64,000 nt of DNA from CAMDBL01 sp964498125 (GTDB lineage: Bacteria > Pseudomonadota > Alphaproteobacteria > Rhizobiales > Hyphomicrobiaceae). Shown here in pieces: positions 1 through 7,898 of the stretch. The number at the start of each line of letters is the position of its first letter. Positions within the stretch are counted from its first letter, which is position 1. The notes beneath the pieces are model-generated. The model did not search any database. It was not told where the DNA came from and was given only the letters and a program-made list of their open reading frames with translations. The stretch lies in the NCBI GenBank assembly GCA_964498125.1, contig CAZCGE010000062.1, positions 1 through 64,000 of the forward strand, given 5' to 3'. The position numbers and the translations under genes are program-made.

Positions 1-128
1 TGAAGACGGCGCTGCGCAAAGGTGCCGCACGCACCGTCACGGCGCTGATGAAGCTCGTCGGTAAGCTCATCAAGACATTTGCACCAGACGAGTGCGCCAA
101 CTATTTTCGGCACGCCGGATACGGGTAG
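1..128 (+). mobile_element. IS630-family transposase, C-terminal end (partial)
   Basis: The window opens inside a reading frame (first full codon at 3) that runs to a TAG at 126-128. Its last residues read LIKTFAPDECANYFRHAGYG. The pattern ending in PDECANYF..AGY is the usual C-terminus of IS630-type DDE transposases. Only about 41 residues are present, so the catalytic domain lies outside the window. The right terminal inverted repeat should lie shortly downstream but could not be fixed without the other end. The element abuts the next gene, a receiver protein, and probably set or disturbed its 5' end. Confidence 0.75.
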
Positions 129-141
129 CGACCCAGATCAA

Positions 142-594
142 GTGGAAAGTGCTCTGGCTGCGCCAGCTTCCGTTGCCAACGCGCTCAGCGGTATGCGTGT
201 CCTCGTGATCGAGGACATATGGATCGTCGCGCAAAGCTACGTGACGCTGCTGGACAACCTGGGTGTGATCGTCTCAGGTCCAGCCGGCACCGTCGCGGAA
301 GCCATGAGCTTGATCGATCGCCGCATCGATCGAGGCGCCACTCCGATCGATGCGGCGCTTGTCGACATGGATCTTGGCGGCGAAATGGCATATGGCGTGG
401 TCGATGCACTGAATGCGCGTGGCGTGCCGGTCGTGGTCGTGACCGGCTGTGACGTCGTGCCCGAGCTCGAGCACAAGGTCAGCGGCGTCCTGAAGAAGCC
501 CATCCGCGCCGAAGCTCTGATCAAAGCGTTGCGCGGCATCGCGGCGGCGACCCGAGTCCCGCCAGCTGCCAGCCTCTCATCCGCCAGCCTCTGA
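142..594 (+). CDS. Single-domain response regulator (receiver)
   Basis: A stand-alone REC domain begins at MRVLVIED (codon at 193). The acidic pair ED, the phospho-acceptor Asp in LVDMDLGG (codon at 364) and the conserved Lys in VLKKP are all visible. There is no output domain, so it should act as a phosphate sink or adaptor for the hybrid kinase downstream. The start is uncertain. A GTG at 142 gives about 50 extra bases before the domain, an ATG at 193 starts directly on it, and a TTG at 79 would overlap the transposase remnant. None has a good Shine-Dalgarno, so the native 5' end may have been lost to the IS630 element. The gene ends inside a 15-bp tandem repeat. Confidence 0.75.
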   Translation: MESALAAPASVANALSGMRVLVIEDIWIVAQSYVTLLDNLGVIVSGPAGTVAEAMSLIDRRIDRGATPIDAALVDMDLGGEMAYGVVDALNARGVPVVVVTGCDVVPELEHKVSGVLKKPIRAEALIKALRGIAAATRVPPAASLSSASL

Positions 595-629
595 TCCGCC
601 AGCCTCTCATCCGCCAGCCTCTCATCCGA
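570..629. repeat. 15-bp tandem repeat, four copies
   Basis: Four head-to-tail copies of CAGCCTCTCATCCGC occupy 570-584, 585-599, 600-614 and 615-629. Copy 2 has one change (C to G at 593) that creates the TGA stop of the receiver gene at 592-594. The last copy ends in A instead of C. The array spans the gene end and the start of the gap before the kinase gene. Confidence 0.9.
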
Positions 630-681
630 TGGCGCCGACCTTCGCCAGCGGGGCCGACAACACTCCACCGGAGTTTTTGAA

Positions 682-3600
682 ATGGCGCTCAAACACAAAC
701 GAGGCAGCCCAGCAAAGTCTCACCCGCCCGGCCCCAAATCGGATCGTTGCCGCGCGATCGTCGGCATCGGCGCGTCCGCGGGCGGCATCGAGAGCCTGGG
801 GCGCCTGCTCGACGTGATGCCGGCCGACACCGGATGCGGCTTCGTCGTCATCCTGCATCTCGATCCGACGCACGAGAGCCAGCTGGCGTCGGTGCTCGGC
901 CGCCACACGGCGATGCCGGTCGTCGACATCGCCGATGGGATGACCATCGAGCCCAACCGGGTGCACGTCATCGTTCCCGATCGGACCCCGACCATCCGCG
1001 CTGGCAAGCTGCGTCTCACCGTCCCGGCCGAGCCGCGCGGCCAACGCCACCCGGTCGACGACTTGTTCATCTCGCTGGCGGTCGAGAACGAACGGGCGAT
1101 TGGCATCGTGCTTTCGGGCACCGGGTGCAACGGCACGCACGGTCTGTTGGAGATCAAGGCGCAAGGCGGCATGACCTTGGTTCAGGAACCCGCCACCGCA
1201 CGGTTCCCAGGCATGCCGCACAGCGCCATCGCGGCCGGCACGGCCGACCACGTGCTCGCCCCCGAGACCATGCCGGAGGTGCTGCTGCGCTACCTCGAGC
1301 ACGGCTATGTCGCTCACCCCGCCGGCAACGCGGCGACCGCCGCGCCGGACGAGTGGGCCGCGCTCGATCCCGTGCTCGCCTTGTTGCGTCACCGCTCCGA
1401 TCAGGACTTTCGCGGCTACAAGCGCGCCACGCTGCAGCGCCGCATCCACCGCCGCATGGGCCTGACCAACGTGGCGACTCTGACCGACTACACCGAGCTG
1501 TTGCGCACATCCGCGGAAGAGATCGAGATGCTGGTCAAGGACCTGATGATCAACGTCACCGGCTTCTTCCGCGACACCGAGGCCTGGAAGGCGCTCGACG
1601 AGACCGTGATCACGCCGCTGATCGCGGCGCGCGAGGATGACTCGGAGCTTCGGTTCTGGGTGCCGGCCTGCGCCACCGGCGAGGAGGCCTATTCCCTTGC
1701 CATGCTGACGGTCGAGCGGGCGGAGGCGGCCCGCAAGCAATTTCAGATCAAGATTTTCGCCACCGATCGCCTCGCGGACAATCTGCGACGCGCGCGCGAT
1801 GGCATCTACCCGGAGGCGGCCGCCGCCAGCGTTCCGCCATCCCGCTTGCGCCGCTTCTTCGACAAGCTCGACGGCTCCTACCAGGTCAAGAAATCGTTGC
1901 GTGAGCTGATCGTTTTCGCGGAGCAAAACCTGTTGCGTGATCCGCCGTTCTCGCGGCTGGACCTGATTACCTGCCGCAACCTCCTGATCTATCTCGAGCC
2001 CGAGGCCCAACAGCGGGTCGCGGCGCTGTTCCATTTTTCGCTCAGGGAGAGCGGCTATCTCTTTCTCGGCAGCGCCGAGACCATCGGTCGGCACGGCGAG
2101 CTGTTCGAAACCCTCTCCAAGACGTGGCGAATCTATCGCCGGACCGGGCCGACACGACATGACCTCGTCGAGTTCCCCGTCCTCGGCGCACGGCCGAAAG
2201 GGCAGGCCACGGAGGACGGGGCGGACGCGGTCCGGCCGCCGACGCAGCGCCCGGCCGACCTGGCGCGGCGCGTCTTGTCGGAGCGCTATGCCCCGGCCTC
2301 GGTGCTGATCGACCGGCAGGGCCGCGCCCTCTACTTCCATGGCCCGACCAGCGAGTATCTGCAGCCGACCGGTGAACCGACCCGCGATCTGCTGGCGATG
2401 GTCCGCGCCAGTTTGCGCGCCAAGCTGCGCGGCGCCGTGCATGAGGCGATCGACAAGAAGCAGGCCGTGACATTCACCGCTTACGTGCGCCACGCGGACA
2501 CCGACCGTCCCGTGTTGGTGACGGTTGCGCCGCTGTCCGCCCCTGACCAAGCCGACCCGCTATTGGTGAGCTTCGAGACGCTGGCAGTGACCGCCGCGAG
2601 CGCTGATGCCGACACGCCGGTCGCCCAGCTCGGTGACGACGGTACGGCTGGCATGCGCGCGCTCGAAGACGAGTTGAAGTCGACACGCGCCGACCTGGAG
2701 ACCACCATCGAGCAGCTGGAAAGCGCCAACGAGGAGTTCAAATCCTCGAACGAGGAAGTGACATCGATCAACGAGGAGCTGCAGTCGACCAACGAGGAAT
2801 TGGAGACCTCGAAGGAGGAGCTGCAGTCGTTCAACGAGGAGCTGCACACCATCAACAGTCAGCTGCAACACAAGATCCGGGAGCTCGCCGACCTCAATAG
2901 CGATCAGAACAATCTGCTGGCCGGCAGCGAGTTCGCGACGCTTTTCCTCGATGTCGATGCTCGCATCAAGTGGTTCTCACCCACCTGCCGTGAGCTGATG
3001 GACCTCGTGATCTCGGATGTCGGCCGGCCGCTCGGCCACTTCGCGCAAAAATTCGCCGACCCGAACCTGGCGCGTGACATCGATCAGGTGCTGGCCCAGC
3101 TGACGCGCATCGAGGCCGAGGTGCAGAGTCATACCGGGCGCTGGTATCTGCGGCGCCTGCTGCCCTATCGCACGCAGGACAACCGCATCGCCGGTGTCGT
3201 CGCCACCTTCACCGACATCACGGAGCGCAAACTGGCTGCCGATGCCAGCGACTATGAGCGGGTCTATTCGCGGGCGGTCGTGGAGACCATCAGCCAGCCC
3301 CTGCTGATTCTCGCCGACAACTTGACCATTGTGTCGGCAAATCGCGCCTTCTACGAATTGTTCCGGACGACGCGTGCGCAAACCGAGAACTGGCTGGTGT
3401 ACGAGTTGGGCAATCGCCAGTGGAATATCCCGGAGCTGCGAAGGTTGCTGGAGGAGCTGCTCCCCAAGAAGCAGGAAATCACCAATTTCGAGGTCGAGCA
3501 CGACTTCGAGTTGATCGGCCGGCGATTCATGCGGCTCAACGCCCGCAAGCTGGCGCGCAACGGCGACCGTCCCGCGCTGATCCTGCTGGCGATCGACGAT

Positions 3601-4236
3601 ATCAGCGGATCGATCGAGACCACGGCGCATCGCGATCTGCTGGTGCACGAGGCCAATCACCGTGTCAAGAATACGCTGTCAACGGTCCAGTCTATCGCCG
3701 CGCAAACCCTCCGGCAGAGCCTTGCGATCGAGGACTTCCAGCCAGCGTTCGAGGGCCGCTTGTGCGCGCTCGCCCGCGCCCACGATTTGCTCACCGGCGA
3801 GAATTGGCAGGGCAGCGACATCGCCCGGATCGTGCGCGAAACACTGGAGCCCTATGTCTCGACAGATCGTGGCCGGGTCACCACCGAAGGCCCTGGGGTG
3901 CACCTTCCGCTGCAGCCGAGCGTCGCGCTGATCCTGATCCTGCACGAATTGGCGACCAACGCGGCAAAATACGGCGCGCTGTCCCCGGGTGCCGGAACGC
4001 TCGCCGTGTCGTGGCAACTGGAGAACGATGAGGATGACCGCCACGTTCGCCTGCGCTGGCACGAGACCGGAGGCCCGCGGGTGTCGCCGCCGGCCCGCCG
4101 CGGGTTCGGCACCACACTGATCGAGAGCAGTGCTGCCTACGAGCTGCACGGTTCGGCGACCCTGGATTTCCGGGAGACCGGGCTGGACTGTGCACTGAGC
4201 TTTCCTCTGCAGCTTTCGCCGGAAAGGCTTCATTGA
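682..4236 (+). CDS. Chemotaxis-like hybrid: CheB-CheR-PAS-HWE histidine kinase
   Basis: This 1,184-residue multidomain signalling protein has an ATG preceded by GGAG at 670-673. In order it shows a CheB methylesterase-like domain (about 25-205, with GIGASAGG), a CheR N-domain and SAM methyltransferase (about 225-500, with ACATGEEAYS and ITCRNLLIYL), a PAS-like segment (about 540-640), a heptad coiled coil rich in NEE repeats (about 665-740), two more PAS domains, and an HWE/HisKA_2 kinase. The kinase has the H-box NHRVKN (His at about residue 993), ELATNAAKYGAL and a C-terminal GFG box. The catalytic Asp of CheB (normally GMG.DG) reads GTGCNG, with Asn at residue 150, so esterase activity is doubtful. 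No membrane segment is seen, so it is probably cytoplasmic. It overlaps the downstream receiver by one base, implying a shared phosphorelay. Confidence 0.93.
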   Translation: MALKHKRGSPAKSHPPGPKSDRCRAIVGIGASAGGIESLGRLLDVMPADTGCGFVVILHLDPTHESQLASVLGRHTAMPVVDIADGMTIEPNRVHVIVPDRTPTIRAGKLRLTVPAEPRGQRHPVDDLFISLAVENERAIGIVLSGTGCNGTHGLLEIKAQGGMTLVQEPATARFPGMPHSAIAAGTADHVLAPETMPEVLLRYLEHGYVAHPAGNAATAAPDEWAALDPVLALLRHRSDQDFRGYKRATLQRRIHRRMGLTNVATLTDYTELLRTSAEEIEMLVKDLMINVTGFFRDTEAWKALDETVITPLIAAREDDSELRFWVPACATGEEAYSLAMLTVERAEAARKQFQIKIFATDRLADNLRRARDGIYPEAAAASVPPSRLRRFFDKLDGSYQVKKSLRELIVFAEQNLLRDPPFSRLDLITCRNLLIYLEPEAQQRVAALFHFSLRESGYLFLGSAETIGRHGELFETLSKTWRIYRRTGPTRHDLVEFPVLGARPKGQATEDGADAVRPPTQRPADLARRVLSERYAPASVLIDRQGRALYFHGPTSEYLQPTGEPTRDLLAMVRASLRAKLRGAVHEAIDKKQAVTFTAYVRHADTDRPVLVTVAPLSAPDQADPLLVSFETLAVTAASADADTPVAQLGDDGTAGMRALEDELKSTRADLETTIEQLESANEEFKSSNEEVTSINEELQSTNEELETSKEELQSFNEELHTINSQLQHKIRELADLNSDQNNLLAGSEFATLFLDVDARIKWFSPTCRELMDLVISDVGRPLGHFAQKFADPNLARDIDQVLAQLTRIEAEVQSHTGRWYLRRLLPYRTQDNRIAGVVATFTDITERKLAADASDYERVYSRAVVETISQPLLILADNLTIVSANRAFYELFRTTRAQTENWLVYELGNRQWNIPELRRLLEELLPKKQEITNFEVEHDFELIGRRFMRLNARKLARNGDRPALILLAIDDISGSIETTAHRDLLVHEANHRVKNTLSTVQSIAAQTLRQSLAIEDFQPAFEGRLCALARAHDLLTGENWQGSDIARIVRETLEPYVSTDRGRVTTEGPGVHLPLQPSVALILILHELATNAAKYGALSPGAGTLAVSWQLENDEDDRHVRLRWHETGGPRVSPPARRGFGTTLIESSAAYELHGSATLDFRETGLDCALSFPLQLSPERLH

Positions 4237-4619
4237 TGGAAAACCGATACGCGGCCCTGGCTGCATTGCGCATCCTCGTCGTCGAGGACGAGCTGCTGGT
4301 GGCGATGCAGATCGCAGATGCGCTGCGGCAATCGAAGTGTGAAATCATCGGGCCTGTCGGCACGATCGATGCGGCCCTCGCCGCCGTTCAGCGGCACACT
4401 CTCGACGGTGTCTTGCTCGACTCCAATCTCAACGGCCGAGCCATCACGCCGGTGGCGGAAGAGCTGTCCGCGCGCGGCGTTCCGTTCATCATGGTGACCG
4501 GTTATGTGAGTTCGTCAGTCGATGTGGAAGTGGTCAGGACGGCGCCGCGCATCGTCAAACCCTTCGCCGACAAACAGTTGGCTGAGAAGATGATGGAAGT
4601 CTTTGGTGCCGGCCGGTGA
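4236..4619 (+). CDS. Single-domain response regulator (receiver)
   Basis: This 127-residue REC protein starts at an ATG that shares one base with the TGA of the hybrid kinase, so the two are translationally coupled. It shows LRILVVEDE at the N-terminus, the phospho-acceptor in GVLLDSNLNG, the Thr in MVTGY and the Lys in IVKPF. There is no output domain. The likely job is to accept phosphate from the HWE kinase and relay it. A TTG three bases upstream gives one extra Met but is less likely. Confidence 0.88.
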   Translation: MENRYAALAALRILVVEDELLVAMQIADALRQSKCEIIGPVGTIDAALAAVQRHTLDGVLLDSNLNGRAITPVAEELSARGVPFIMVTGYVSSSVDVEVVRTAPRIVKPFADKQLAEKMMEVFGAGR

Positions 4620-4915
4620 GGGTGCGCATCGCATCCGTAACGGCCGGCATCCGAAACCCGTCACAGCACCAGACATGAGACGTGGCCGGTCCGCAACCCG
4701 CGTACCGATGATTGCGATCATCAACGCCTGCTTATGGCCCACGGCGGAAGGCGCTCGCTCGCTCGGTATTCGCTGACGCGATCAGAGGTTGACCGGACAT
4801 CACGGGCACCACCGCTCGAAAGTTATCATGTCGTCCAGCGTCGTGCTTGGCGCCGCTCCAACCCACTTCCCGCAATCGGGGGGAGCGCGCGCGGGCGACC
4901 CCGCTTGCCCGCGCC

Positions 4916-6013
4916 TCACCCACCGAGCCGCGCCACGTATTTGGCGATGTCGTTGAACACCATGCCGAAGTTGCTCCACAGGTCCATCGATGTCTGGCGG
5001 AATTGCCAGATAATGGTCACTGTTGGCGCCAGCAACCGGACCAGGACGGCCTTGGCCTCGGTCTGCCCGATATCGCCTCGGCGCTGCTCCAGATAGGTGA
5101 TGCGCAGCATGCCGAGAATTTCGTCGAGGCGCTGCTCGGGCGTGCGTGCCATGGTGCTCGGCGTCGGTGTGCCGCGCTGCATGTGGTGCGCGAGCTGGCG
5201 CCTCTGATCCAGCATCTCCAGGCGCACCGCGGTGCTGATCTTCGACCGCAACAGCAGCCATGGCGGCACGAAGCCGACGACCAGGAGGCTGCCTGTCAGC
5301 ATCAGGCCGACATAGTCCGTGACCTCGCCGCCCGTGTACCAGATGTAGAGCACTGTCGTGCAACTGAAGCCGAGCAGGATGCTGGCGCCCTGCGCGCTCA
5401 TGCGCAGGAGCGGGCGATAATGCCGTTCGTGCAGCACCACCTCGATGGGGCTCCTGAACCGATAGCGCAGGATCACCCAGCAGTTTTTGGCGAGAAAGCC
5501 GAGCAGCACGACCCAGATCAGCGCGTTGAGATACCACTCGGCGCACCAGATGCCCCACATCAGGAAATCGATGGCGAGCACCGTGCCGGCTTCGCCCATC
5601 CGCTGATAACGGTCGGAATAGAGGTAGAGGTAGTCGAGGACTGAAAATGGTGCGGCGACGATGAGGGCCAGAATGCAGGCGAGCGGCCCGAAGATGCGGG
5701 TGAGCTCGGCGGCCGGCCGACCCGGTTCGATCTCCAGATGGGCGATGCCGGCGTTGTAATTGCGCCTATAGACCACGGCGAAAAGCTGCAGCGCGACGAC
5801 ATGGGCCGCCAGGTAGAATGGCTGATAGTGCCACTCCGGCGAGATGAAGAAACGCTTCTTGTCCGGCGCCAGCAGTAGCCCGAGGCCCCAACAGACCAGC
5901 GCGGCCAACAACGCCAGGACAAGAAAACCGCGCGGGCCGCGGCCGAGGCGAAGCATGCTACGCGCTGACACCTGCCGTCCCCCTCCGTGGCCGTTCAATC
6001 CACCCCACGCCAT
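4916..6013 (-). CDS. Multi-pass membrane protein of unknown function
   Basis: A 365-residue protein was not recognised as a member of a named family. It has about six or seven hydrophobic segments: one near residues 28-48, a pair around 65-80 and 105-130, then 145-175, 210-230 and 235-255. A soluble C-terminal third holds a Q/R-rich stretch (LDQRRQLAHHMQRG) that could be helical. The ATG at 6013 has no clear ribosome site. A second ATG at residue 20 (5956) sits closer to the first membrane segment and is an alternative. It faces the sensory cluster convergently and is followed upstream by hyuB on the same strand, with a 51-bp gap. The function cannot be assigned. Confidence 0.7.
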   Translation of the reverse strand: MAWGGLNGHGGGRQVSARSMLRLGRGPRGFLVLALLAALVCWGLGLLLAPDKKRFFISPEWHYQPFYLAAHVVALQLFAVVYRRNYNAGIAHLEIEPGRPAAELTRIFGPLACILALIVAAPFSVLDYLYLYSDRYQRMGEAGTVLAIDFLMWGIWCAEWYLNALIWVVLLGFLAKNCWVILRYRFRSPIEVVLHERHYRPLLRMSAQGASILLGFSCTTVLYIWYTGGEVTDYVGLMLTGSLLVVGFVPPWLLLRSKISTAVRLEMLDQRRQLAHHMQRGTPTPSTMARTPEQRLDEILGMLRITYLEQRRGDIGQTEAKAVLVRLLAPTVTIIWQFRQTSMDLWSNFGMVFNDIAKYVARLGG

Positions 6014-6064
6014 TAGATCAGGGCGCCCGGCACGTTGGCAAGCGCCAGACCTACGGCGCCAGAC

Positions 6065-7894
6065 CTACGGCGCCACGATCGGCCGCTTCGCCCTGAGCGC
6101 CCGCGTGGCTTCGACGTCGATTTCCAGCTTCTCCGTCAGCACCACGCCATAGTCCTTGCGCGCGGCGTCGCGGGACACGTAGCCCTCGATCACGTCCTCG
6201 CGTACTTTCTCCACGTCGCGCTCGAAGGCATTGCCCCAGCCGCCGCCGCCGTCGGCGAGATAGCGGATGACGTCGCCTGGGCCGAATTCGCCGCGGAACA
6301 TGCCGCAGTGGACGCGCGCTGGATCGGTGTTGCCCCAGATCTGGTCGTTGTTGGCGTAGACGATGATGTCCTGTGCCCAGTGCTCCTTCCAATCGGAGCG
6401 CTGCGTGTTGGCGATCAGAATACTGACGTTCATCGGTCCGGGCTTGCCGCCGGCGATGCCCCAGCCGGGCGTGCGCGTCTTCTTGACGATGTTGAGGGCG
6501 CCGAACGGCTGCAGGAAGCGGTAGTCGCGCTGTGTGCCGACGCCGCCGCGCCATTTGCCAGCGCCACCGGAGTCCTGGCGGATGCCGGCGCGGTCGCACA
6601 TCACCGGCAATCGCGTCTCGATCACCTCGACGGGAATGTTCTTCACCGTCGACATGGAAATGTGGTGCGTCATGTTGAGACCGTCCTGGCCCTGGCGCGC
6701 GCCCCAGCCGACGCCGGCGTTGGTCTGGTGCCAGACCTGGCGGCCGGTGTGCGGTTCGCGGCCGTAGAAGCCGGGATCGCCGAGGTCGCCGCCGGAGCTT
6801 GCGGGCACCACCTCCGGCATGGCCTCGGCCAGCACCTTGTAGAGCGTGTCGATGGCGACGACGCCGGCCCAGATGGTGAACATCGGCGCTGGGTAGGTGG
6901 CGTTGAAGATGTTGCCTTCCGGCGCGATCACCTTCAGTGGACGGAACTGCCCGGCGTTGGTCGGCTCGTCGGGCGTGGTGATGGTCTTGAAGACGATGCG
7001 CGAGGCCGACAGCGCCATGCCGTAGGAGAGATTGATCGGCCCCTTGACCGCGTCGCTGGAGCCCGAGAAGTCCACGGTCATGCCGGCGGCGTCGATCGTC
7101 ACCTTGGCATGCAGGCGGACCAGGTCATCGCTGACGCCGTCGTTGTCCATGAAGTTCTCGGCTTCCCACGTCCCCTTGGGCAATCGGGTGAGCGCGGCCA
7201 GCGCCTGGGACTCGCCGTGATCGAGGATCTGGCGGATGGCCTGCTCGGTGGTGGCGATGCCGTACTTCTGGAACAGCTCCGACACGCGCGCCGCACCGGT
7301 GCGCAGTGCCGCCACCTGGGCGTTGAGATCGCCCATGATGGTGACGGGCGCGCGCGAGTTGGCCTTCAGGATCGCCAGCACATCGGCATTGGGCTCGCCA
7401 CGCCGAAAAATCTTGATGCCGGGGATCAGGATGCCTTCCTGGTGGATGGTGGTGGAATCGAGGATGTAGCCAGGGTCCTTGCCGCCCATATCCGTCCAGT
7501 GGCCGCGCGCGGCGACGTAGCCGACCAGCTCCTCGCCGACGAAGGCGCCGGAGAACAGGAAACCGTCATTGGTGTGCGCCCCGCTCCAGTAGGGCACGTT
7601 CATCATGACCACGTCACCGGGCTCGAGCGTGCCGACGCCGTATTTCTCGAACGTCTTGGGCAGCGCGTAGGAATTGGCGCCGAGGAACAATGGCAGGCCG
7701 GTCGAATCCGCCAGCAGGTTATAGCTCCGGTCGAAGATCGACAGGCCAAAATCGTTGATCTCGTAGATGATGGTCGAGTAGGCGGTGCGCACCAGCGTGC
7801 GCTCCATCTCGGCGGCGGCCGAGACGAAGTAGTGGCGGATCACCTCGACGGTGGCGGGATCAACGGCACCGGGTGAAGTGGGGGCGACAGTCAT
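6065..7894 (-). CDS. hyuB: Hydantoinase B / 5-oxoprolinase beta subunit
   Basis: This protein of about 609 residues belongs to the HyuB family, the partner of HyuA in ATP-dependent opening of hydantoins, N-methylhydantoin or 5-oxoproline. Family hallmarks seen are the N-terminal PATVEVIRHYFVSAAAEME, GDVVMMNVPYWSGAHTND, the central DFSGSSDAVKGPINL and the Gly-rich C-terminus with YLADGGGGWGNAF. The ATG at 7894 was chosen because it lies only four bases after the hyuA stop. Longer frames upstream run inside hyuA. It should be cytoplasmic and form a complex with HyuA. Substrate specificity cannot be read from the sequence. Confidence 0.92.
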   Translation of the reverse strand: MTVAPTSPGAVDPATVEVIRHYFVSAAAEMERTLVRTAYSTIIYEINDFGLSIFDRSYNLLADSTGLPLFLGANSYALPKTFEKYGVGTLEPGDVVMMNVPYWSGAHTNDGFLFSGAFVGEELVGYVAARGHWTDMGGKDPGYILDSTTIHQEGILIPGIKIFRRGEPNADVLAILKANSRAPVTIMGDLNAQVAALRTGAARVSELFQKYGIATTEQAIRQILDHGESQALAALTRLPKGTWEAENFMDNDGVSDDLVRLHAKVTIDAAGMTVDFSGSSDAVKGPINLSYGMALSASRIVFKTITTPDEPTNAGQFRPLKVIAPEGNIFNATYPAPMFTIWAGVVAIDTLYKVLAEAMPEVVPASSGGDLGDPGFYGREPHTGRQVWHQTNAGVGWGARQGQDGLNMTHHISMSTVKNIPVEVIETRLPVMCDRAGIRQDSGGAGKWRGGVGTQRDYRFLQPFGALNIVKKTRTPGWGIAGGKPGPMNVSILIANTQRSDWKEHWAQDIIVYANNDQIWGNTDPARVHCGMFRGEFGPGDVIRYLADGGGGWGNAFERDVEKVREDVIEGYVSRDAARKDYGVVLTEKLEIDVEATRALRAKRPIVAP

Positions 7895-7898
7895 CCGT

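Noticed and set aside
622..2550. Long minus-strand open frame (642 codons) opposite the hybrid kinase
   Set aside because: It is a high-GC shadow frame. The plus strand has clear CheB/CheR domains and the minus-strand product matches no domain pattern.
4609..4650. Inverted repeat GCCGGCC / GGCCGGC after the second receiver as a terminator
   Set aside because: Loop of more than 20 bases, no T-run and very common sequence at this GC content.
6035..7876. Plus-strand frame of 613 codons opposite hyuB
   Set aside because: Antisense shadow of a well-supported hydantoinase gene. The composition is Asp/Gly/Val/Arg-rich noise typical of the reverse frame.
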